DNA from: Acinetobacter rongchengensis
Lineage (GTDB): Bacteria > Pseudomonadota > Gammaproteobacteria > Pseudomonadales > Moraxellaceae
NCBI RefSeq assembly: GCF_003611475.1
Contig: NZ_RAXT01000015.1
Location: 1-64,000 of the forward strand
Direction of reading: 5' to 3'
DNA length: 64,000 nucleotides
Under the pieces are notes generated by a model. It saw only the letters and a program-made list of their open reading frames with translations. It was not told the DNA's origin and did no database searches. Both the position numbers and the translations under genes were made by a program. Below are positions 45,716-53,750 of this stretch, one piece after another. Numbering within the stretch: the stretch's first letter is position 1; each line of letters starts with the position of its first letter.

Positions 45716-47515
45716 ATGAATACGGCCATACAAGCAGCTCTTGATCATGCAATGCAATCCCTAAAAGCTGAAGGGACTCTTCCATCTGACTGGAATAACA
45801 CCAGCACTTTGACGCGAACGAAAGACCGAAGCCACGGTGATTTCGCATCAAATATTGCGATGATTGGCGCTAAAGCAGCGGGTATGAAACCTCGTGATCT
45901 AGCTGAAAAAATCTTAGCGAACCTTCCTGAAGTCGTTGATATTTCTAAAGCAGAAATTGCAGGCCCAGGTTTTATCAATTTCTTTTTAAATGCTGACCAG
46001 CGTTTTGCTGTTTTGGATCAAATTCAAGCACAAAAAGACCAATATGGTAAAACTCAAGTCAATGCCGCAAAGAAAATTCAAGTTGAATTTGTTTCTGCAA
46101 ACCCGACCTCAAGCCTACATGTCGGTCATGGACGTGGCGCGGCCTATGGTATGACGGTTGCGAATTTACTTGAAGCAACAGGTGCAAAAGTTGATCGTGA
46201 ATATTATGTCAATGATGCAGGTCGTCAAATGGACATTCTCGCGACATCGACTTATTTACGTTACTTGGAACTGACAGGTCAAACATTAGTTTTCCCTAAA
46301 AATGCTTACCAAGGCGACTATGTAAAAGAAATCGCACAAAGCATTATCGACAAAGATGGCGATGCTTATGTACGCCCTGTTGCTGATGTTTACCTAGATG
46401 TTCCTGAAGATGTTCAATATGCTGAAGAACTCGATGCAGACGGCAACAAAGTTGTTGTTTCAGGTGACAAAGAAAAGCACATTGATGGATTGATTTTTAA
46501 TTCGCAAAAATTGATTGGCGAAGGCTATCGTGTTTTCCATCAAGCCGCTTTACATGCCATTTTAGATGATATTAAAGATGATCTAGGTGAGTTTGGCGTT
46601 ACGTTCAACCAATGGTTTAGTGAAGATTCTCTGATAGAAAAAATTGATGAAGCTTTGCAAATGCTTGATCAACGTGGTTTTTTATACGAAAAAGAAGGCA
46701 ATATTTGGTTTAAATCAACTGAATTTGGCGATGAAAAAGACCGTGTTGTCAAACGTCGTAACGGTCAAACCACATATTTTGCATCGGACATAGCTTATCA
46801 TTTAAATAAGTTACAACGTGGCTACACTGACCTGATCGATATTTGGGGTTCTGACCACCACGGCTATATTACACGTGTGAAAGCAGCAATCGATGCGCTG
46901 GGTTATGATTCGAAGAAACTAACCGTACTTTTAGTTCAGTTTGTGAGCTTATGGCGTGGTGGTGAGATGGTACAAATGTCATCTCGTTCTGGTCAATTCG
47001 TGACTTTGCGTGATTTGCGTAAAGAAGTGGGTAATGATGCTGCACGTTTTTATTATGTGATGCGTAAGTCTGAACAACACATTGATTTTGATTTAGATCT
47101 TGCTGTTTCACAAAGTAAAGACAATGCCGTATATTACATTCAATATGCGCATGCGCGTATTCAAAGTATTTTACAAAAAGCGGATACAGCGGGTATCGAT
47201 TTGAATGTAGTAACTGCGCGTGAAAACGCAGATCAGCTTACACTTGAATCTGAAACTGAAATCTTAGCCAAGCTTGCAGCTTATCCTGAAATTATGGTAC
47301 GTGCAGCAAATAACTATGAACCACATCAAGTGGGGAATTATTTGAAAGAACTTGCAGCATTATTCCACGGCTGGTATGCCCAAGATGGCGTTAAATTTAT
47401 TGATGATCAAAATGTTGCATTATCTCAAGCACGTTTATTGTTATCATTAAATGTACAACAAGTATTAAAAAATGGTTTAACATTGCTTGGCGTTTCAGCG
47501 CCTGAAAGCATGTAA
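45716..47515 (+). CDS. argS: Arginyl-tRNA synthetase
   Basis: 599-residue class I enzyme. The HIGH motif is HVGH in SSLHVGHGRGAAYG (about 128-141), the counterpart of KMSKS is MSSRSG in QMSSRSGQFVTL, and the N-terminal tRNA-binding domain and C-terminal anticodon-binding helix bundle (YYIQYAHARIQSIL onwards) are complete. It is followed 27 bases later by a SPOR-domain gene, a pairing common in this genus. Confidence 0.97.
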   Translation: MNTAIQAALDHAMQSLKAEGTLPSDWNNTSTLTRTKDRSHGDFASNIAMIGAKAAGMKPRDLAEKILANLPEVVDISKAEIAGPGFINFFLNADQRFAVLDQIQAQKDQYGKTQVNAAKKIQVEFVSANPTSSLHVGHGRGAAYGMTVANLLEATGAKVDREYYVNDAGRQMDILATSTYLRYLELTGQTLVFPKNAYQGDYVKEIAQSIIDKDGDAYVRPVADVYLDVPEDVQYAEELDADGNKVVVSGDKEKHIDGLIFNSQKLIGEGYRVFHQAALHAILDDIKDDLGEFGVTFNQWFSEDSLIEKIDEALQMLDQRGFLYEKEGNIWFKSTEFGDEKDRVVKRRNGQTTYFASDIAYHLNKLQRGYTDLIDIWGSDHHGYITRVKAAIDALGYDSKKLTVLLVQFVSLWRGGEMVQMSSRSGQFVTLRDLRKEVGNDAARFYYVMRKSEQHIDFDLDLAVSQSKDNAVYYIQYAHARIQSILQKADTAGIDLNVVTARENADQLTLESETEILAKLAAYPEIMVRAANNYEPHQVGNYLKELAALFHGWYAQDGVKFIDDQNVALSQARLLLSLNVQQVLKNGLTLLGVSAPESM

Positions 47516-47542
47516 ACAATAAGGAACAAGAGGAAAGTCCAC

Positions 47543-48151
47543 GTGTTTGGAAAAACGCAGCGCGGTGTGTCAGAACGACCAAATAAGCCTAAAAAGCCTT
47601 TGATTCCCAAATGGTTAGGTATGCTTGTGGTCATATTAATCGTGTTAAGTTTTGCAGTTGCATTGTTGCTCTGGAAACCGTGGGCACCTGTACAGCCTCG
47701 AAACGAAATCACTTCTGAGCATTATCAAGAAGATACCAATAAAGATTACCGTTTCTATGATTTGTTACCACAACAACAAGTCACCCCTATTCCCGATCAA
47801 GCTGTTCCTGAAACCAAAACTCAGCAACAACCGCTGATTGTAGAAGCACCAACTCAATCGAATGATGTAGACGTTGGCGTTGATGGTTCAGTGCAACCTG
47901 CAACACCTGTGCAAGTTCAGCCTGAATACATTTTACAAGTGCGGAGTTATGATGATCCTGATGCAGCGGATGCTCGTCGTGCAGAAATTATTCTCAATGG
48001 TTTATCTGCCGATGTGGTACAAAGTTCTGAGGGTGGTAAAACTTGGTATCGCGTAATTTCTGGCCCTTATGATTCTCAAAATGCTGCTGTGATTGCCCAA
48101 CAAACTTTGCAACACAGTGGAATTGATTCGATTGTGGTAAAACGCAATTGA
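47543..48151 (+). CDS. SPOR-domain inner-membrane protein
   Basis: 202 residues. It starts at a GTG (47543) with AAGAGGA eight bases ahead. One membrane helix (about 30-50) anchors a long Pro/Gln/Thr linker, and the C-terminal SPOR domain (about 128-202; YILQVRSYDDPDAADARR, then WYRVISGPYD) binds denuded glycan at the septum. This is the FtsN-like architecture, but it lacks the extra FtsN helices I could recognise. It is co-transcribed with argS and ends at a terminator. Confidence 0.88.
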   Translation: MFGKTQRGVSERPNKPKKPLIPKWLGMLVVILIVLSFAVALLLWKPWAPVQPRNEITSEHYQEDTNKDYRFYDLLPQQQVTPIPDQAVPETKTQQQPLIVEAPTQSNDVDVGVDGSVQPATPVQVQPEYILQVRSYDDPDAADARRAEIILNGLSADVVQSSEGGKTWYRVISGPYDSQNAAVIAQQTLQHSGIDSIVVKRN

Positions 48152-48174
48152 TTGATTATTCATAAATAAATTAG

Positions 48175-48214
48175 AAAAGGATGCTGCAGTATTCATGCTA
48201 AAGCATCCTTTTTT
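48175..48214 (+). terminator. Terminator after the argS-SPOR unit
   Basis: A 10-bp stem AAAAGGATGC / GCATCCTTTT with a large loop, followed by more T residues, 24 bases after the SPOR stop. It lies just before the convergent hydrolase and may act both ways. Confidence 0.8.
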
Positions 48215-48228
48215 ATGTATAAATCATT

Positions 48229-48831
48229 TTAAAGGAAATACTTGGTTAAAAAGTGCTGCATTAATTCAGCAACCTGATCAGAATAAACATGTGCTAAATC
48301 ATGTCGTCCATTTTGAATCATATGCAGTTCCGAATGCACAATTTTACTGTGTAGATACTGCCCCACGGCGACAGGACTAATAGGATCTGCATCTCCCCAA
48401 ATCAACAGTACTGGACAAGTGATTTGATCAAGCGAATCCTCCAAATTGGACTGATGTTGAACAAACCAATCAGGTACAGCAAAAGTTTGCTGATAATCTT
48501 CTCGCCAATCTGCTACATCAAAACTGCTTAAATCAATCCCACCCGATGTTGCAACCAAAACCAAAGCCTTGATGTGTTGTGGTTTTTGTAAAGCTGCTTG
48601 TACTGCAAAAATTCCCCCCATAGATTGTGCAACAACAATCGATGGTTTTTGAATATGTTCAAGTACGTAATCTTGCAGTGATTGAAAGCTTTGTACAGCA
48701 ACATGATCTGGATGGCCACCAAAGCTTGGGTAAGCAATAGCAACCTTTTGATATGCTTGTGGTAACTGCTTAATTACAGGTTGCCAAAATTCGGTATTCC
48801 CCGATGCGCCTGCTAAGAAAATTATATTCAT
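48229..48831 (-). CDS. Alpha/beta hydrolase (RBBP9/YdeN-like)
   Basis: About 200 residues from the ATG at 48831. The nucleophile elbow is AQSMGG (catalytic Ser near residue 73), LIWGDADPISP carries the acid, and NGRHDLAH the catalytic His. Small serine hydrolases of this kind have varied esterase roles; the substrate is unknown. It follows the GST gene on the same strand with a 33-base gap. A TTG start seven codons upstream is possible. Confidence 0.85.
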   Translation of the reverse strand: MNIIFLAGASGNTEFWQPVIKQLPQAYQKVAIAYPSFGGHPDHVAVQSFQSLQDYVLEHIQKPSIVVAQSMGGIFAVQAALQKPQHIKALVLVATSGGIDLSSFDVADWREDYQQTFAVPDWFVQHQSNLEDSLDQITCPVLLIWGDADPISPVAVGQYLHSKIVHSELHMIQNGRHDLAHVYSDQVAELMQHFLTKYFL

Positions 48832-48864
48832 TACATCACTGAGCACATTCAAACGCTTCTCTTT

Positions 48865-49506
48865 CTAAAAATTACTTTTTGCTTTAGCGATTTGAAAGGC
48901 AGGACGTTGTTGAATTCTTTCTGCATACGCCACCATTTGTGGATTATTGGCTTTAACTCGCTCTTGCATCGCAACAACTGGGAAGCTCATTTGAATATCA
49001 GCAAAAGAGAAATCACCTACAAAATATTCATGCTGAGACAAGTAATTTTCTAAAAAAGCAGAATGTTCTTTTAACCGTGGATTGATAAAGCCACCCTTTA
49101 CCCCATCGCAAATTTTATTGGCAATGGGTTTAATTAAAAATGGGACATGCTTCGGTACATTGCTCATCACCAAAGTCATCACCAAATAAGGCATCAAAGA
49201 ACCTTCTGCATAATGCATCCAATAATTGTATTGCATTAAATCTTTGGGATTCTGTGGCTTAAATTTATTTTCGGTATCATAAGTGGTTTGAAGATATTCC
49301 AAAATAACTGCAGATTCAGCGATGACTAAATCACCATCAGTCAAAACAGGTGCTTTACCCAAAGGATGAATTTGTTTTAATTCAGGTGGTGCTGCAAAGG
49401 TAGGTAATCGCTTATAAAATTTAACTTGATATTCGACACCTAACTCTTCAAGTGCCCATAGAATTCTTAAAGAACGTGATTGCTCTAAGTGGTGTAGTGT
49501 AATCAT
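48865..49506 (-). CDS. Glutathione S-transferase family protein
   Basis: 213 residues with an N-terminal thioredoxin-like domain (SRSLRILWALEELGVEY, then APVLTDGDLVIAESAVILEY, where the Glu/Ser bind glutathione) and a C-terminal helical domain (about 85-213). The catalytic Ser or Tyr is probably Ser10 or Ser12. Substrate unknown. It precedes the hydrolase gene. Confidence 0.9.
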   Translation of the reverse strand: MITLHHLEQSRSLRILWALEELGVEYQVKFYKRLPTFAAPPELKQIHPLGKAPVLTDGDLVIAESAVILEYLQTTYDTENKFKPQNPKDLMQYNYWMHYAEGSLMPYLVMTLVMSNVPKHVPFLIKPIANKICDGVKGGFINPRLKEHSAFLENYLSQHEYFVGDFSFADIQMSFPVVAMQERVKANNPQMVAYAERIQQRPAFQIAKAKSNF

Positions 49507-49553
49507 TTTTGTGACCTCAATTTTGTATATCGACTATAACGGATTCACATAAA

Positions 49554-49588
49554 AAAATGACACTTTGTTTGGGACAAAGTGTCATTTT
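49554..49588 (-). terminator. Terminator after the osmC gene
   Basis: A 15-bp stem AAAATGACACTTTGT / ACAAAGTGTCATTTT, loop CCCAA on the minus strand, then a T-run. It lies 18 bases past the OsmC stop. Confidence 0.88.
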
Positions 49589-49605
49589 GGGTTACACGAA
49601 TCAAA

Positions 49606-50004
49606 TCAGAGAATTGACGTATTGATTTCCACACTTCTCAACAAGGTCTTGGTTACAGGTGTTTTTTGACAAATGTCTAAAACCTTTTGATGCATTTCAT
49701 CTGACAAAGGCTCAACAAAAGATAAACGACGTTCAATCCATTCTTTACCTTCTTTATTGGCATTGAAAAAAGCTTCAACTGTAAATTCACCTAGATCAAA
49801 CTCTTTATGTTTTGCATACATCCGTAAAGTGATCATGGTACAAGAAATCAAACCTGAGCAAATAAAATCATAAGGTGCAGGCCCCTTATCTTGTCCGCCA
49901 ATTGACTCTGGTTTATCGGTAATGAAACGATGTTTACCGCTACTGATTTCACCTGACCACTGTTCTGGAAAGGTTTTTACTTTTGCACTCGCAATAACTG
50001 CCAT
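49606..50004 (-). CDS. OsmC/Ohr-family protein
   Basis: 132 residues. OsmC-type thiol peroxidases reduce organic hydroperoxides with two Cys; here the segment DFICSGLISCTMITLRMYA (about residue 47) carries two Cys close together, and CQKTPVT a third near residue 113. This pattern is OsmC-like rather than classical Ohr. It is next to pirin on the same strand, and the two are likely co-transcribed. Confidence 0.85.
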   Translation of the reverse strand: MAVIASAKVKTFPEQWSGEISSGKHRFITDKPESIGGQDKGPAPYDFICSGLISCTMITLRMYAKHKEFDLGEFTVEAFFNANKEGKEWIERRLSFVEPLSDEMHQKVLDICQKTPVTKTLLRSVEINTSIL

Positions 50005-50035
50005 GTTGTTTTCCTTGTCTTTATTGTCATCAATA

Positions 50036-50983
50036 TTACTTTGAAGCCCGCATTTTATCTGAGAAAGCAGGTGCTTCTAGACGTGGCCCATCATACTCAG
50101 GAATTGTACCAAAACGAGCATCTTGATTGATCCATTGCTCAGTTGCAGCTTTCAACTCTTCCTGTGTTCGACCGACAAAGTTCCACCATAGCAGAATTGG
50201 TGATTCAAATGGCTCACCACCAATCAACAATAAACGTGACCCTTTGTGTAATTGCACGTCGATATGCTGAATACCAGGTTCAAGCACCACCATATTGTCA
50301 CTATCTAATTCGTGACCATTGATGACCGCCTCACCTTCTAATGCCATGAATCCATATTCAAATTTAGGATTAAGCGGAATACGTGTGCTGGTCGATTCTT
50401 TTGCATATAAATCAACACCAAGCAATGCGGTATGTACTTTTACTGGGGAAATGGTGTCCTTAAACTCACCAACCAATACGGTAAATTCAACATCGTCCTG
50501 CTCAACAACAGGTAAAACTGGATAATGATCAAACTGTGGAGCCATATTGATCTTATCATCAGGTAACGCAATCCAAAGTTGTGCCGCATGCATTTTGGTT
50601 TCAGTTTCAGGTGCGACTTCCGTATGTGAGATACCATGCCCTGCCGTCATCAGATTGACTTGCTTCGGTCGGATTAACTGCTTAGAACCGAGGCTATCAT
50701 TATGCATCATGGTCCCTTCGATCATCCATGTGAATGTCTGTAGACCAATATGTGGATGTGGTCCAACATCTAAACCATCACCTTGAGGGAAATTGACAGG
50801 GCCTGCATGGTCTAGAAAACACCATGCGCCAATCATACGTTTTTGACGGCTTGGTAAAGCGCGTTTAATGACAGTGCCTTTGCCTATTTCCGCAGAACGA
50901 ATCTGAAAATCTTGAATAAATTGATTCACATATTTTTCACAATCGTCAGAATTGGAAATTTCAGTATAGTTACTATTGGTCAT
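50036..50983 (-). CDS. Pirin family protein
   Basis: 315 residues, a bicupin iron protein. The metal motif is in DVGPHPHIGLQTFTWM (HPHIG, near residue 78), with further His in HGISHTEVAP (near 114). Pirins act as quercetinase-like dioxygenases or redox sensors. The C-terminal segment PILLWWNFVGRTQEELKAA is also typical. First gene of the pirin-osmC pair. Confidence 0.93.
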   Translation of the reverse strand: MTNSNYTEISNSDDCEKYVNQFIQDFQIRSAEIGKGTVIKRALPSRQKRMIGAWCFLDHAGPVNFPQGDGLDVGPHPHIGLQTFTWMIEGTMMHNDSLGSKQLIRPKQVNLMTAGHGISHTEVAPETETKMHAAQLWIALPDDKINMAPQFDHYPVLPVVEQDDVEFTVLVGEFKDTISPVKVHTALLGVDLYAKESTSTRIPLNPKFEYGFMALEGEAVINGHELDSDNMVVLEPGIQHIDVQLHKGSRLLLIGGEPFESPILLWWNFVGRTQEELKAATEQWINQDARFGTIPEYDGPRLEAPAFSDKMRASK

Positions 50984-51265
50984 TTTATTATCCTAAAGTT
51001 GCTGTTCAGCTTAGGATGTTTATTCAACATCTTTCCATTTTATTGATCATAGCGGTTAAATTTGCTTTAACCTATAGCTAACTTAATACGCTGAATATTA
51101 TCTATAGGACAATAGTAGTTTTGTTTTTGTTGTAAATATTCTTTTATCTTTAGAATAAGGTACTTGCGAACACAGCATTCTGCTGATGGTTTTGGAGTCA
51201 TCCATGACTCATTTTAGATTTGAATAAAACTGTTTTAAATCGACCGTGTTGCTGAATAAAGAAAA

Positions 51266-51550
51266 CTATTTAGGTATTTCTGGTGGTGTAAGATCTACAA
51301 TTAAACCTGTTAATCGACGAACGATCGGTAAGAATATCAGCACAGTTGGGTAGGCAATTGCCCACGAGAGTAACCAAACAGAAAGCCATTTGGAAAAAAA
51401 TCCATCGACCAATCCTAAGTTTTTCCAAAGATTAAACATCGAGATTGCTGCACTCATTAAGCATGAAAGTATTAGCGGTAAAATCCAAGCTGCATGTTTT
51501 GCAGGTAGTTTTGGAATATTACCGATAATCATACTTGGGTTTTTCTGCAT
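51266..51550 (-). CDS. DUF2798 membrane protein
   Basis: 94 residues with two membrane helices (about 21-44 and 57-80). The pattern LPAKHAAWILPLILSCLMSA then WLLSWAIAYPTVLIFLPIVRR is the DUF2798 signature. Function unknown. It lies 41 bases after the DUF3861 gene and is probably controlled with it by the PadR regulator. Confidence 0.82.
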   Translation of the reverse strand: MQKNPSMIIGNIPKLPAKHAAWILPLILSCLMSAAISMFNLWKNLGLVDGFFSKWLSVWLLSWAIAYPTVLIFLPIVRRLTGLIVDLTPPEIPK

Positions 51551-51591
51551 GTTTTCCTCACAGCCTTGGTTTACCCGTTATTTGACAATGC

Positions 51592-51888
51592 TTACTTTTT
51601 AACATGTTGTTTAAGATGTTTCATAAATTGTCCAAATTGCGGTCGAAAATCTTTAAATAATTCGTGATTTTTATTCTCTAACATCACTTCACCAAATAAT
51701 TTTAAACCGACAGCAAATGATTTTGTGGTTTGCTCATCAAATAATTCAGCTTGTTGTAATCGTTCTAGAATGACAAAGATATCATCATGGTTACCAACAT
51801 CAAATTCTAATTTTTCTGTATAAGTAGATGGATTACCTTGTGCATCTGCAAGGTGTTGTACTGTGACATGGTATTGATGTTGTTTCAT
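51592..51888 (-). CDS. DUF3861 protein
   Basis: 98 residues from the ATG at 51888, which follows GAGAGAA; the longer frame to 51954 would overlap the padR gene. HQYHVTVQHLADAQGNPS, then EFDVGNHDDIFVILERLQ is the DUF3861 pattern. A small cytoplasmic protein of unknown function. It is coupled closely with the PadR gene (19-base gap). Confidence 0.82.
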   Translation of the reverse strand: MKQHQYHVTVQHLADAQGNPSTYTEKLEFDVGNHDDIFVILERLQQAELFDEQTTKSFAVGLKLFGEVMLENKNHELFKDFRPQFGQFMKHLKQHVKK

Positions 51889-51907
51889 ATTTTCTCTCGC
51901 TCTCAGT

Positions 51908-52399
51908 TTAAAGATGGGTAATTTCGACCGCTGCTTGATCAATTTTTTCAGCAATTTGTCGAACTTGCTCAGGGTTAAAATCTTGATTTTTCAGTTTTAA
52001 ACGTAAGGATGTTTTTAGGTTCTCCATCGCACGATGTATATCTAAAAGCTGATCGTTGTTATGGATTTCTCTTCGAGTTTGCAATTTCTCAAGTAATTCT
52101 TGCGTGATCGTTTGCTGTTGTTGTAAATGTGCAATACCTGTTGGCGTAATGTGATATTGCTTACGATCACCTGCTGTATGTTCTACCGTAACAAAGTTCA
52201 TATCTTCTAACCAATTCAGTGTCGGATAGATTGTTCCCGCACTTGGGCTATACCCGCCACCGACTAAATCACCAATTTCTTTAATGATTTCATAACCATG
52301 CTTCGGTGATTGTTGGATTAAGTGCAAAACCAATAGTTTCATTCGCCCTGCTTCAAACAGACGTCCACGGCGCCCATGATGATGCTGTTCTTCAATCAT
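51908..52399 (-). CDS. PadR-family transcriptional regulator
   Basis: 163 residues. An N-terminal winged helix (MKLLVLHLIQQSPKHGYEII, then SPSAGTIYPTLNWLEDMNFV) and a C-terminal helical dimerisation region (about 105-163) are typical of PadR. A short His/Arg-rich head (HHHGRRGR) precedes the domain. It leads a three-gene unit with DUF3861 and DUF2798 genes, and a repeated ATATATCTT lies 36 bases upstream of its start, so autoregulation is likely. Confidence 0.88.
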   Translation of the reverse strand: MIEEQHHHGRRGRLFEAGRMKLLVLHLIQQSPKHGYEIIKEIGDLVGGGYSPSAGTIYPTLNWLEDMNFVTVEHTAGDRKQYHITPTGIAHLQQQQTITQELLEKLQTRREIHNNDQLLDIHRAMENLKTSLRLKLKNQDFNPEQVRQIAEKIDQAAVEITHL

Positions 52400-52431
52400 T
52401 TGCTTTTATATCTGTATCTTTAATGATTGAT

Positions 52432-52453
52432 AAGATATATCTTAATATATCTT
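52432..52453. promoter_or_regulatory. Candidate PadR operator (ATATATCTT repeats)
   Basis: A 12-bp palindrome AAGATATATCTT (52432-52443) is followed by a second ATATATCTT at 52445-52453. It lies just upstream of the padR start. PadR proteins often bind A+T-rich palindromes in their own promoters. Confidence 0.42.
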
Positions 52454-52529
52454 TTGTAAAGTTGGTATGTAAAAATGCATTCCAATATTCTGATAAATAA
52501 TGAATTTATATTTTATAAAAATTGAATTT

Positions 52530-52570
52530 AAGGAGGTTAAGATATGAAAAAGGACGCTAGGCGTCCTTAA
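52530..52570 (+). other. Eight-codon ORF with a perfect Shine-Dalgarno and a hairpin
   Basis: AAGGAGGT (52530-52537) stands seven bases before an ATG at 52544, which opens MKKDARRP-stop (ends 52570). The ORF is the same DNA as the terminator stem of the mrr gene. It may be a chance result of that stem or a leader peptide; only the strong ribosome site argues for use. Confidence 0.3.
52550..52568 (-). terminator. Terminator of the mrr-like gene
   Basis: An 8-bp stem AAGGACGC / GCGTCCTT with a 3-base loop, overlapping the stop codon, then a T-run on the minus strand. Confidence 0.8.
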
Positions 52571-53499
52571 AAATTATCTTCATCAAATCGATCTTGATCT
52601 ATTTTATAAATGTGAAAACTTCTTTCAATCTGAACACCTAAACCAAACTCAATCATCAAAGACGTTAACTTTTTTCCATCAATTAAAACAATACCTGACT
52701 TGAGTGCAGATTCTTTAGCTTCTTTGCTAAAAGTTGATGTCGTAATAAATACACCTTTTTTAGCAACTTGATCAGCTAGTGCACCTTTAAATTGTTGAAT
52801 ATCAGGACGACCAACCGTATTTTCCCAGCGCTTCGCTTGAATATAGATTTTATCTAAACCTAAACGATCTTCACTGATAATTCCATCTATACCACCGTCA
52901 CTGGTTTTACCTATGGCTTTAGCAGCATCTTGATGTGATCCTCCATAGCCCATAGTAACGAGTAAATCGACGACTAAACGTTCAAAGAATGCAGGACTAT
53001 TTTCTTTTACTAACCTCAATAAATCACTCTTTAATGATTCTTTCAATAATTCAGTTGTCTCGGTAATAATTTCATCAGGTGTTCTTGTATCTTCTGCAGT
53101 ATGTAATAGCAGTAAATCTTTCTCTTGCTGACTTTCCCGATCTTCCTTAGAAACACCCAACTTATAATTTGAGAAACTCTCAAATTGCATCAAAAATTCA
53201 TTTGTAATACCTGTTAGCTTTGTTAAATCTAATTGACGCCCTATAGGACTTAATTCACAAAACCCACGTTTTGGCTGATTGATTAAACCCGCCTTAGCTA
53301 AATATGTTTTAGCCCAACCAACCCGATCATAAAAAACTGTTTTTGTACCACTTGATAACCTTAAACTTAGCTCTTCTTGACTAAGACCTGAGCTATCTGC
53401 CAAAAGCTTAGCCATTTCACCAAACTTAATCGCTTCTTGTTGTTCTGAAAGTAATTTCATTAATGGGAGCATTAATTGGTCATAAGTTGGTAAAGGCAT
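52567..53499 (-). CDS. Mrr-type restriction endonuclease
   Basis: 310 residues. The N-terminal Mrr_N winged-helix part (about 5-95) is followed by a PD-(D/E)xK nuclease domain (about 165-285): DGGIDGIISEDRLGLDKIYI then QAKRWEN supplies the Asp and the Q-x-K variant of the E-x-K motif. Mrr cuts methylated DNA and needs no partner methylase; none is present here. It lies between guaA and padR, and is an orphan defence gene in a housekeeping area. Confidence 0.9.
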   Translation of the reverse strand: MPLPTYDQLMLPLMKLLSEQQEAIKFGEMAKLLADSSGLSQEELSLRLSSGTKTVFYDRVGWAKTYLAKAGLINQPKRGFCELSPIGRQLDLTKLTGITNEFLMQFESFSNYKLGVSKEDRESQQEKDLLLLHTAEDTRTPDEIITETTELLKESLKSDLLRLVKENSPAFFERLVVDLLVTMGYGGSHQDAAKAIGKTSDGGIDGIISEDRLGLDKIYIQAKRWENTVGRPDIQQFKGALADQVAKKGVFITTSTFSKEAKESALKSGIVLIDGKKLTSLMIEFGLGVQIERSFHIYKIDQDRFDEDNF

Positions 53500-53544
53500 T
53501 ATTCTCTCTAATCGAAATACTAATTTTTAAAACAGTATAAAAGA

Positions 53545-53568
53545 AAAAGAGCGCCTAAGCGCTCTTTT
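53545..53568 (-). terminator. Terminator of guaA
   Basis: A 10-bp stem AAAAGAGCGC / GCGCTCTTTT with a 4-base loop, then TCTTTT on the minus strand, between guaA and the mrr-like gene. Confidence 0.85.
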
Positions 53569-53642
53569 AAGAGTAATTTTCTAGGGTTCTACCAAGAACA
53601 CCTTACACATCATTTTTAAAGTTTCATTTTAAAACTCGTTCA

Positions 53643-53750
53643 TGGCGTAAAACTGGCATGAGGCTTCGTTTCTTGAAATCCTACTGCCGCGCGCAGAGCG
53701 CTTGGCGTAAAACTGGCAAGCAGCGTTGCTGCTTGAAACCCCAGTTTTAC
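53643..53750. repeat. Tandem/palindromic element after guaA
   Basis: TGGCGTAAAACTGGCA occurs at 53643-53658 and again at 53703-53718, exactly 60 bases apart, each followed by a short variable stem and CTTGAAA. The right unit also folds: GTAAAACTGG (53707-53716) pairs with CCAGTTTTAC (53741-53750), enclosing a perfect CAAGCAGC/GCTGCTTG stem. The element touches the guaA stop. It looks like a REP-type repeat, not a simple terminator. Confidence 0.65.
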
